DNA of 40,920 bases, taken from the NCBI GenBank assembly GCA_031270985.1, contig JAISWR010000002.1, forward strand, positions 1 through 40,920, read 5' to 3'. Both the position numbers and the translations under genes were made by a program. Shown one piece after another: positions 22,818 to 31,373 of the stretch. This DNA comes from Bacteroidales bacterium (GTDB lineage: Bacteria > Bacteroidota > Bacteroidia > Bacteroidales > UBA4181). A model generated the notes under the pieces. That model made no database searches. It worked only from the letters and a program-made list of their open reading frames with translations, and was not told where the DNA came from. The first letter of the stretch is position 1, and each line of letters opens with the position of its first letter.

Positions 22818-23390
22818 TTAAATTACTATGTCTAATCTGTAAAAACAATAATCGTCGTTGTAGGGATAAAACCGGTACATCAACTTGTGTTCCGATTTTC
22901 GTACAATGTCAATCAACCCCAACCCTCCTCCGCCTTTGGATGACAGTTTTTGGTAATTGAGGATAAATTTGTACATCTCTTTCAATTCGTCGCTGGACAA
23001 AGAATTGAGTTTGTCTATCTTTTCGGAAAGAAATTTAATTTTCTCGTTCAAAACAAAATTTCCCACCGTAATGAAATACCCGTTTCCCGGTCTTCTCAGC
23101 ACAAACTGCCCGTAGTTTTTGCCGAGTTTTTCCACCAAAGGTTCCGGTACCATGTCGGAATGATGGTACAAGTTCTGAATGCATTCCACCGTAATGTTGT
23201 AAATCTTTTTCCTGTGTTTCAGGTCAATCTGAAGTTCCGCCATCCTCGCTTCCACATTTTCCAGAATAGTATTGATCTCTTCCGAGGTGATTGTGCCTTC
23301 AAATGCGAAGAGATTATCCTCTTCGCAAATTTCCGCAAACAACTGATTTACATCAAACAACTGATTTACATCGAAACTCATACAATTCAA
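22818..23390 (-). CDS. SiaB family protein kinase (GHKL-like)
   Basis: 190 aa; YNITVECIQNLYHHSD, SSKGGGGLGLIDIVRKS, adjacent to the SiaC gene. Confidence 0.85.
   Translation of the reverse strand: MNCMSFDVNQLFDVNQLFAEICEEDNLFAFEGTITSEEINTILENVEARMAELQIDLKHRKKIYNITVECIQNLYHHSDMVPEPLVEKLGKNYGQFVLRRPGNGYFITVGNFVLNEKIKFLSEKIDKLNSLSSDELKEMYKFILNYQKLSSKGGGGLGLIDIVRKSEHKLMYRFYPYNDDYCFYRLDIVI
23337..23372. repeat. Perfect 18-bp tandem duplication (x2) in the 5' end of the SiaB-like gene
   Basis: aaacaactgatttacatc repeated twice; yields FDVNQLFDVNQL. Confidence 0.95.
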
Positions 23391-23421
23391 AATACCGGTC
23401 GACGATTAAAATAGTTCGGGA

Positions 23422-23452
23422 CAAAGATAGGGATCTTTTTCAAAAATTCCAA
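23422..23452 (-). promoter_or_regulatory. Promoter of the SiaB/SiaC operon
   Basis: Minus strand TTG-N20-TATCTTTG. Confidence 0.6.
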
Positions 23453-23618
23453 CATAAAAACAAATTTTTATATTTATTTGATTAAGAATTTATCATATCT
23501 ATATTTTTCCCTTATACGGAGAAAACAATAAAAAGTTGCTTTTTTTTCGTTTTTTTATTCCTGTTACCTGTAGATCACTATAAATCATGTATTTTTGCGT
23601 CATTAATTCGGATAAACG

Positions 23619-24386
23619 ATGCTTCGAATGTTGTTTTTAGGTACGGGCACATCGCAAGGTATTCCGGTAATTGCCTGTCCTTGCGAAGTTTGCGCCTCCT
23701 CTGATGCAAAAGATAAGAGATTGCGTTCCTCTGTGCTGGTGCGTACCGCTACGCAAAACATTGTGATTGATTCCGGTCCCGATTTCCGGCAACAGATGCT
23801 GCGTGCAGGCGTACGGAGGCTGGACGCCATCCTGTTTACGCACGGGCACAAAGACCACACGGGAGGTATGGATGACGTGCGTGCATATAATTATGTGCAG
23901 CGGCAACCGATGAACGTGTATGCCGAAAAACGGGTGCAGGAAACTCTCAGAATGGAATATGCTTACGTTTTTGCACGGAAAAAATATCCGGGCATCCCGG
24001 AAATAAAAATGCACACCATATCCACAAAAAATTTCTGCATCAACGGAGAAACGCTCATCACACCCATACGTACCCTGCACCTGAATTTACCCATACTTGG
24101 CTTCCGCATCGGAACGCTGGCTTATCTGACAGATACCAACCATATTGCCGAAACGGAAAAACAAAAATTGCACGGACTGGATTGCCTCGTGGTGAACGGC
24201 TTGCGAAAAGAACCGCACATTTCCCATTTTACGCTCAACGAAGCCATTACACTCATCGAAGAACTGCAACCGCGCAAAGCGTATATCACCCACATCAGCC
24301 ATCAAATGGGATTCCATGAACAGGTGCAGGCAACGCTTCCGCCCAACATATATCTCGCCTATGACGGGCTGGAGGTGACAGTATAA
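23619..24386 (+). CDS. MBL-fold metallo-hydrolase (PhnP-like)
   Basis: 255 aa; MLFLGTGTSQGIPVIACPCEVCASSDAKDKRLRSS, FTHGHKDHTGGMDD, YLTDTNHI, ITHISHQMGFHEQV. Confidence 0.92.
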   Translation: MLRMLFLGTGTSQGIPVIACPCEVCASSDAKDKRLRSSVLVRTATQNIVIDSGPDFRQQMLRAGVRRLDAILFTHGHKDHTGGMDDVRAYNYVQRQPMNVYAEKRVQETLRMEYAYVFARKKYPGIPEIKMHTISTKNFCINGETLITPIRTLHLNLPILGFRIGTLAYLTDTNHIAETEKQKLHGLDCLVVNGLRKEPHISHFTLNEAITLIEELQPRKAYITHISHQMGFHEQVQATLPPNIYLAYDGLEVTV

Positions 24387-24593
24387 CAAAATGAATGCCC
24401 GATGTTGCGCCGGACAAAAATGCACCAGACGTCCGGTAAATTTTCGACCGGAAGTTGCGCAAGTTGCGCAATCGTGACGTTTTCCGGATGATGTGCTATA
24501 TTAACCGGTAAATATTTTTTATCCGTCTGTGGATAATATAATTTATTTCCGTAAATTTGCATCGAAATTACACGTGAAAATATCATACAAATA

Positions 24594-25214
24594 ATGGAAT
24601 ATAATACCGCCCAAAAGAAATTGGCGTTACCCGAATATGGACGCCACGTGCATCTAATGGTGCAACATGCCGTACACATCAACAACAGGGAAGAACGCAA
24701 TTTCGCCGCCCGATCCATCATCGGTGTGATGGGAAACCTGCAGCCCCATCTGAGGGACATTCCCGATTTCAAGCATAAACTGTGGGATCATCTGTTCATC
24801 ATATCCGATTTCAAGTTGGATATTGATTCCCCCTATCCCGTTCCGACGCCTGAAAAATTGATGGAACGCCCCAACACGATACCCTATTCTCAAGGACACA
24901 TCAGGCAGCGTCATTACGGGAAAATTCTGGTGGACATGATTCGCGAGGCCGCCAAAATAGAAGATTTGGAAGCGCGCAGGTTGCTGGTGCAATTGATCGC
25001 CAACCAAATGAAAAAGACCTATGTGGCATGGAATCGCAGCGAAGTATCCAACGAACAGATATTGAGAGATATTTGGGATATTTCGGACGGGAAAATCGAC
25101 ATTGAGCCGGACAGCATACGGATTTTGGATACGCCGGACAACAGCAGGGAAAACCAGCCTGTCCGCAACCAAAGGACAAAAAAGAAACGGATTGCCGGCG
25201 GGGAAAGGAAATAA
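24594..25214 (+). CDS. DUF4290 domain-containing protein
   Basis: 206 aa; MEYNTAQKKLALPEYGRHVHLMVQHAVHINNREERNFAARSIIGVMGNL, directly upstream of murA. Confidence 0.87.
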   Translation: MEYNTAQKKLALPEYGRHVHLMVQHAVHINNREERNFAARSIIGVMGNLQPHLRDIPDFKHKLWDHLFIISDFKLDIDSPYPVPTPEKLMERPNTIPYSQGHIRQRHYGKILVDMIREAAKIEDLEARRLLVQLIANQMKKTYVAWNRSEVSNEQILRDIWDISDGKIDIEPDSIRILDTPDNSRENQPVRNQRTKKKRIAGGERK

Positions 25215-25220
25215 ACCGGT

Positions 25221-26543
25221 ATGGCAACGTTCAAAATAGAGGGCGGACGCCGCTTATGTGGAGAATTGCACCCGCAGGGTGCAAAAAACGAAGCATTGCA
25301 GGTAATCTGCGCTTGCCTGCTTACCGAAGAGCCGGTAACGATTCACAATGTACCGGACATCAGGGACGTGAACATCCTGATAGACCTGTTGCAAAGTCTT
25401 GGCGTGTCCGTCACACGGACAGGGGCAAAAGATTATTTGTTTTGTGCCAAAAACGTGGATGCAGACGCATTGGACTGCCCGGAAATACAGAATAAGGCGG
25501 CTTCTCTGCGTGGCTCCATCCTCATCATCGGACCTTTGCTGGCGCGCTTCGGGAAAGGCGTCATTGCACGTCCGGGAGGCGACAAGATCGGCAGACGCCG
25601 TCTGGATACTCATTTTTTCGGTTTCGAGAAGTTAGGCGCCTCGTTCGAATACAACGATAAAAAAGGCTGTTTCCACGTGTCGGGCAAACCGTTGAAAGGC
25701 GCATATATGTTGCTGGACGAAGCATCGGTAACCGGTACGGCAAATATCCTGTTGGCGGCAGTCATGGCGCGGGGCGTTACCACTATCTACAATGCCGCCT
25801 GCGAACCGTATATCCAGCAACTTTGCCGGATGCTGACACGTATGGGCGCAAAAATCGGAGGGATAGGCTCCAACCTGCTGACCGTTGAAGGAATGGAGCG
25901 ATTGGGCGGCTGCGAACATACATTGCTGCCCGACATGATAGAAGTAGGCAGTTTTATCGGACTTTCCGCCATGACTGGTTCGGAAATCACCATTCGCAAT
26001 GTCGCTTACGACCAATTGGGCATTATTCCACAATCATTCAGCCGGTTGGGCATACATCTGGAACGACGCGGCGACGACATCCACATCCCCCCGCACAGCG
26101 AATATCGCATAGAAACGTTCATAGACGGATCCATCATGACCATCGCCGACGCTGTATGGCCCGGCTTGACGCCCGACCTGTTGAGCATTTTTCTGGTGGT
26201 TGCCGTACAAGCATCGGGCAGCGTATTGATACATCAAAAGATGTTTGAAAGCCGCTTGTTTTTTGTAGACAAATTAATTGATATGGGCGCCCGCATCATC
26301 CTCTGCGACCCGCATCGCGCCACAGTTATTGGACTGGGCAACAGGCAGCGGCTGAAAAGCACTGTGATGACGTCGCCCGACATACGCGCTGGTGTCGCCT
26401 TGCTCATAGCGGCGCTCTGCGCAGAAGGCACCAGCATCATCCACAATATTGAGCAGATTGATCGCGGATACGAACACATTGACGAACGTCTGAACAAAAT
26501 AGGCGCAAATATCTCAAGAATAGAAACCGGAAACCCCTTGTGA
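25221..26543 (+). CDS. murA: UDP-N-acetylglucosamine 1-carboxyvinyltransferase (Asp active-site variant)
   Basis: 440 aa; GGRRLCGELHPQGAKNEAL, LRGSILIIGPLLARFG, RPGGDKIGRRRLDTHF, SPDIRAGVALLIAAL. Confidence 0.95.
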   Translation: MATFKIEGGRRLCGELHPQGAKNEALQVICACLLTEEPVTIHNVPDIRDVNILIDLLQSLGVSVTRTGAKDYLFCAKNVDADALDCPEIQNKAASLRGSILIIGPLLARFGKGVIARPGGDKIGRRRLDTHFFGFEKLGASFEYNDKKGCFHVSGKPLKGAYMLLDEASVTGTANILLAAVMARGVTTIYNAACEPYIQQLCRMLTRMGAKIGGIGSNLLTVEGMERLGGCEHTLLPDMIEVGSFIGLSAMTGSEITIRNVAYDQLGIIPQSFSRLGIHLERRGDDIHIPPHSEYRIETFIDGSIMTIADAVWPGLTPDLLSIFLVVAVQASGSVLIHQKMFESRLFFVDKLIDMGARIILCDPHRATVIGLGNRQRLKSTVMTSPDIRAGVALLIAALCAEGTSIIHNIEQIDRGYEHIDERLNKIGANISRIETGNPL

Positions 26544-26564
26544 GCGCAAAAACGCAAATTTTTA

Positions 26565-27047
26565 TTATTGGTATTTTCTGTTCAGAATTTCATTGGCAAT
26601 GACTGCCTGACGAATGTCGAAATCATAACTGCCCTCAGGCGCGACGTTTTCGCCTGCATTTGCTTCCGCCCCCGCAGGAATGGCATAAAATGCACGTTCC
26701 TGCTCGTTCAAAATACTTGCCACGAACACGGTATTGCTGGATACGGCATATTCCGAAACTTCGGGAACAGTTGCCGGAGATTCCGCATGAGGCATCACCG
26801 TTTCATACAATTCGGCTTCTTCCGCCTCGAATGTTTCATATCCTTCGTATGATTCTTCTTGCCGCATCACCTGTCTCCCGGACGGAAATTCCGTAACTGT
26901 TCCGGCTTCCTCAACATCATCGGGGAAGGGTTGCTGCCGCTTCATCTCCTGCTGTTTTTTCGCCTTGAGGTATTTCTCCAGGATTCCACCCAATATGGCT
27001 ATCAGAGCAATGATGATGTACGAAATGGTACCGGTGTCAGCTTTCAT
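26565..27047 (-). CDS. Small single-TM membrane protein of unknown function
   Basis: 160 aa; N-terminal TM (TISYIIIALIAILGGILEKYL), acidic soluble tail. Confidence 0.65.
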   Translation of the reverse strand: MKADTGTISYIIIALIAILGGILEKYLKAKKQQEMKRQQPFPDDVEEAGTVTEFPSGRQVMRQEESYEGYETFEAEEAELYETVMPHAESPATVPEVSEYAVSSNTVFVASILNEQERAFYAIPAGAEANAGENVAPEGSYDFDIRQAVIANEILNRKYQ

Positions 27048-27053
27048 GATGAT

Positions 27054-27563
27054 TCAATAAACGGGAAAACTGTAAGGCGAAGTAACACGGCCACCGTTCG
27101 AATAACCGACGCTTGCACCGATAGTGATATGGGGCGTAATGCGATAATCTATGCCGATGTGTATGGCTTCGCGAGGCGCACCGTAAGGAAGCGTATGAAG
27201 CGAGGGACTGACATTTTTCATCATTGATCCGTTCGCGCTCCACTTTTCGTTCAACAGGTAAACGCCTTCAGCGTATATGTACATGCCTGTTGCAGACCGT
27301 TTTTTTGACGTTTCCGCCCTCTGTCCGGGCGTCAGACCGTATTGCACCACACCTGCACCTGCATTCAGAAAAAGGCGCGGAGCAACTTGAAAACCGATTT
27401 CAGGCGCAAAAAAACAAGCAGAACCGAATAGCGGAGAAAACATAATGCCTGTATTCACCGACATTCCGGCGTAATGAGGTTTAAACGTATCTTCCCCTTT
27501 CGGTTCCTGCGCGGAAACCGATACGGTCAATGCCAACAATATGACTATTCCTGTTTTTTTCAT
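27054..27563 (-). CDS. Small outer-membrane beta-barrel (porin-like) protein
   Basis: MKKTGIVILLALTVSVSAQ signal, alternating beta-strand pattern, C-terminal VGYSNGGRVTSPYSFPVY. ATG at 27563 preferred. Confidence 0.7.
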   Translation of the reverse strand: MKKTGIVILLALTVSVSAQEPKGEDTFKPHYAGMSVNTGIMFSPLFGSACFFAPEIGFQVAPRLFLNAGAGVVQYGLTPGQRAETSKKRSATGMYIYAEGVYLLNEKWSANGSMMKNVSPSLHTLPYGAPREAIHIGIDYRITPHITIGASVGYSNGGRVTSPYSFPVY

Positions 27564-27642
27564 GACCACCAAACATAAAATTCAGTGTACAAAAATACGT
27601 ATTTCTTTACGGAAATCCAAATTTTTTAAAAAATAAAGAATT

Positions 27643-30600
27643 TTATGAAGCAGTTTGAACCGTCAGGTTGGCGGGGCAGCCTGTACAGCCTGCCGTAACG
27701 GTTGCCTTGTCTGTGTCGGAAAAAACGGCGGTCACCTGCGTTTGTTTGTGTACAAGCGCAAACAGGAAAGCATATATGCCGTAGCCGTCACACTCCATGC
27801 GGACGTGGCTGTTGCCCTGCCATGCGTCGATTTTTGCCAGTTCGCCCGACCGTTCCAGCCGTTTCATTTCGCGTCCGACGCTCCGTTCAACGTCCGCACC
27901 TTTGTAATAATAGTTGTGCAGAACGAAACTCCTGTAATAGGCTGCCGTTTCCAGCCTGAGGGAAAGGGCGGCAAAGGCGTTGCGGTAATACGGCGTGATT
28001 TGTTTAGCACGGGCGGAATAACCGTCGCCAAAACCGGTATCGTCCGCCGCAATACGCGGACACACCTGCACAGTAATGGCGCCGCGCCGCAGCATAAAAT
28101 CTTTTTTTGGTAACACATGTCCCGCACCATGCAGAAGCACGGGCAGGATGTCCAAATGCAACATTTCTGCGAGGTAGAAAGCGCCGTGATGGAAACGCCG
28201 GATAGAACAATCCTCCGAACGTGTCCCTTCGGGAAATACCGCAACGGAATATCCCTCGCGTACCAACACCGACAATTGCTTCACACTGTTTTCGATGCCA
28301 CCGGATACGGGATAAAAGTCCGCATAGCGTATCAAACGCTTGTAAAACGGATTGTTCCACACCCATTCATTGGTGAGGATGACCATGCGGGGCGTGAGCA
28401 TCATCAGACACATCAGGTCAATGTGCGCCTGATGGTTGCAGATGATCACCGCCGGTTTGTCAAACGTTTCGCCCGAAAGATTTTCATACCTGAACGATAC
28501 GCCGGGTATCCGTTTTACGGTGAAACGGGCGACGGCGCACAGGAAACGGTGATAAAGCAGTTTTCTTTTCCTGTATGACACGGTACGCCGCTCTGCCGCC
28601 ACCTGCCGGCTACCGCCAAACAGAATGCTGCCGAAAACGGTGATAGCCAGTGATCCTACGAGAAAGGCGGCAAATGCGTAACCGGATGCCAGCAAGCGAC
28701 GCACCGTAACAGGGATTGTGCGCGGTCCGTACCGGTTGACGGTAAGCCAGCGGAAAATAAACGGAGGAAGCAGGTAGGCCATCATCACCACCGAAAACAT
28801 GCCCACCATAGTGACATTTGCCAGCGATCTCATGGCGGGATGCTGCGCAAAAATGAGCACGCCGATGCCGGTAAACATGATGAGCGCCGACAGGATGATG
28901 CTGTTCTTGTACGATGCCAGCATCTTGCGCTTGCGGGCGTATTCATAGATCAAGCCTTCGGTAATGAAAATGGTGTAATCGTCGCCCTGCCCGAAAATGA
29001 ACGTTGCCAGAATGATATTCACGATGTTGAAACGGATGCCGCATATCTGCATGATGCCCAGAATCCACACCCAACCGACTGCCAGCGGGAGAAAGGACAT
29101 GATGCTGAGTTCTATCCGTCTGAAGGAAAAGACAAGGAAAATAAAGACAACACATCCGCAGACGTAAAGTACGTAGTTGAAATCATCGTACAGTGCGTCC
29201 ACCATGCGTTGCCCCATGCTGCGGGAATCAAGCACGAAAGCGGACGAAGAATGTGTTTTCAGAACGTCTTTCAAAGCGGCGGTGCGTGTTTTGTTGCAGT
29301 ACAGCAGCGTAATCACCATGGTTTTTCCTTCGTCTTGCGCCAAATAGTTGCCTGTTGCCGGCGTGAGCGGATCGAAATAAGCCCCGTCCTGCACGGAAAA
29401 ATCCTTACGGAGCAATTCCGCGAACGATCCGAAAGCATTTTTGCGGAAGCCTTCCGCCACAGCCTGTCTGTCCACTTGCTGCAACAGTTCGTCCCGTCGC
29501 GGTTGCCAAAAAGCGTTCCATCGTTCAATCCGTCTTTGCTGTTCCTCCTGAGAAGGCAGAAATGAAGCTATCCCTGCGACATTTTCCACCCACCCCGTTT
29601 TATGCAGGGAATCCATCAATTCTACATTCCGTTCGTAAGCTGCCAATGCTTCGTCTGTCGTCCCGCCTTCCACCAGAAAATACACCACATCCTGCCCCGC
29701 CTTTTCCAACGACTGCATCCGTTCGTTCATCTCGGTTCGCTGAGCATCGGTCATATAGTTGATTTTGTGCATGTCTGCCTCAAATTCGGCAAAGCGGCTC
29801 AGGTACAGGAAAAGCGCCGTCAGCAGCAGTGCGGACAATAAAACCGGCTTTTTGCGTTCGGGGGCGAAACGGGCAAATTTGCCGAATATCAAACGTTCTT
29901 CTTCCGTCGCCGGATTCAGGTCTTCCGTGACATTACCCCGCACCAGATGCGGCAAAAACACCAGCACGAACAATATGCTGCCGACGAGCAACAGCGAGCC
30001 GAACAGTCCGAAGTCGCGCATGGCGTCCGAAGAGATGAACAGCAAGCTGAAGAAAGCCCCTACGGTGGTGATGTTGCCGGTAAGCAAAGGAGGAATGATT
30101 TCCCGCAACGCTTGTTTCCTGTCTTTCCTGTGGCGGATGTGGTCGATAAAATGCAGCGGGTAGTTGACCGCTATGCCGATGAACACGGTGCCTATGCCGA
30201 CGGCTATAAACGAAACGCTGCCTTTGAAAAGCGCCATCACACCCAATGCAAACAGCCAGCCGAACAATACGGATACGAACACCAGCAGGATGTTGCGTGC
30301 ATTGCGAAAGAAATATGCGAGCAGCGACAAAATCAATATCACGGACAGCACAGCCGCCAACATGCTGTCCTTTTTGATACGTTCCGCATTGGTGACCGCT
30401 ATGGCAGGCGCTCCGAAACAGCTGACGCCAACGCCGGAAAACTCCTTCTCCGTTTCCCGCATGGTTTGTTCTATCATGCGCAGCAGCAAGGCGTTGTTAC
30501 CCGTTTCCCCCGAACCGTAAGGCGAAGTGATGAATACCATTCCCTTTTGCCCGTTGGCAGAAAAAATGTAACCGTTGTTCACCTCGTCGCTGCCTGCCTG

Positions 30601-31173
30601 CAAGTTGGTCAAAGCCGCGAGCAACGGCGAAAAAAGATGCAGCGGATCTGTCGCGATATTGCGCTTCATCATGCCGCCCGACGGCAGTAACAGCAACCGC
30701 TTGTCATCCCTGAGCTGTACGGACACAAAGTCCTGCTGCTGCAACAGGGAATCCATGCGCAGGTAGGCGGCTTCGGTGAGAAAATACGGTGCATTGCCGA
30801 TGATAAAGTCCGCAAGTTTGAGGAAACGATCATCATCCACCTGTGCGATAACTTCGGGAATCACATGCAGGCTGTCCCTTGCATCCAACAAAACCGTGAA
30901 ACGGTCAATCGCCCTCATGATGCGAACGGCGGGAATACTGTCTGCAGTTTTGGTAAAACCGATGATCAGCCTGTCCGAATTTCCGATGTGCCGGTACACC
31001 GCATTGATATGCGTTCCGGATTCATCGTCGGGCAGAAATTCGGCAATATCCTCCCTGTAATCCAGCCGCAAGAGAGAAAACAACAAACCTGCCGTTGTCG
31101 CTGCAAGCAAACACACCAGCAACGTTTTGCGTACAACAAAATAATCGTAGAGAAAAACAAAAAGACGAATCAT
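27643..31173 (-). CDS. MMPL/RND-type transporter fused to PlsC-like 1-acylglycerol-3-phosphate acyltransferase, plus C-terminal extension
   Basis: 1176 aa; two blocks of multi-TM segments with large periplasmic loops; acyltransferase motifs NHQAHIDLMCL and FPEGTRS. Confidence 0.9.
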   Translation of the reverse strand: MIRLFVFLYDYFVVRKTLLVCLLAATTAGLLFSLLRLDYREDIAEFLPDDESGTHINAVYRHIGNSDRLIIGFTKTADSIPAVRIMRAIDRFTVLLDARDSLHVIPEVIAQVDDDRFLKLADFIIGNAPYFLTEAAYLRMDSLLQQQDFVSVQLRDDKRLLLLPSGGMMKRNIATDPLHLFSPLLAALTNLQAGSDEVNNGYIFSANGQKGMVFITSPYGSGETGNNALLLRMIEQTMRETEKEFSGVGVSCFGAPAIAVTNAERIKKDSMLAAVLSVILILSLLAYFFRNARNILLVFVSVLFGWLFALGVMALFKGSVSFIAVGIGTVFIGIAVNYPLHFIDHIRHRKDRKQALREIIPPLLTGNITTVGAFFSLLFISSDAMRDFGLFGSLLLVGSILFVLVFLPHLVRGNVTEDLNPATEEERLIFGKFARFAPERKKPVLLSALLLTALFLYLSRFAEFEADMHKINYMTDAQRTEMNERMQSLEKAGQDVVYFLVEGGTTDEALAAYERNVELMDSLHKTGWVENVAGIASFLPSQEEQQRRIERWNAFWQPRRDELLQQVDRQAVAEGFRKNAFGSFAELLRKDFSVQDGAYFDPLTPATGNYLAQDEGKTMVITLLYCNKTRTAALKDVLKTHSSSAFVLDSRSMGQRMVDALYDDFNYVLYVCGCVVFIFLVFSFRRIELSIMSFLPLAVGWVWILGIMQICGIRFNIVNIILATFIFGQGDDYTIFITEGLIYEYARKRKMLASYKNSIILSALIMFTGIGVLIFAQHPAMRSLANVTMVGMFSVVMMAYLLPPFIFRWLTVNRYGPRTIPVTVRRLLASGYAFAAFLVGSLAITVFGSILFGGSRQVAAERRTVSYRKRKLLYHRFLCAVARFTVKRIPGVSFRYENLSGETFDKPAVIICNHQAHIDLMCLMMLTPRMVILTNEWVWNNPFYKRLIRYADFYPVSGGIENSVKQLSVLVREGYSVAVFPEGTRSEDCSIRRFHHGAFYLAEMLHLDILPVLLHGAGHVLPKKDFMLRRGAITVQVCPRIAADDTGFGDGYSARAKQITPYYRNAFAALSLRLETAAYYRSFVLHNYYYKGADVERSVGREMKRLERSGELAKIDAWQGNSHVRMECDGYGIYAFLFALVHKQTQVTAVFSDTDKATVTAGCTGCPANLTVQTAS

Positions 31174-31315
31174 GGCGGCAAATATAAGGATTTATTTCCA
31201 TTCGGTACACAGCCGAAAAGTTCACGGAATGTACGGATTCCCTTTTGCTTCGACAGTATCTGCGACCGCTGTCAGGTGAAAAATAAATCACAGCGTCTAA
31301 ATTTTTTTGCCATTG

Positions 31316-31345
31316 TTGATTGATTTATAAATTTTTGTATCTTTG
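31316..31345 (+). promoter_or_regulatory. Promoter of the GH2 gene
   Basis: TTG (31316-31318)-N19-TATCTTTG (31338-31345), ATG at 31374. Confidence 0.65.
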
Positions 31346-31373
31346 CAAATATTGAATTATTAAAAAAGTACTT

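Noticed and set aside
23337-23372. Possible CRISPR-like repeat
   Set aside because: Two directly abutting 18-bp copies without spacers, inside a coding gene; a tandem duplication, not CRISPR.
28840-29565. 241-aa + strand ORF (and neighbours 29947..30690)
   Set aside because: Antisense shadows of the MMPL-PlsC gene.
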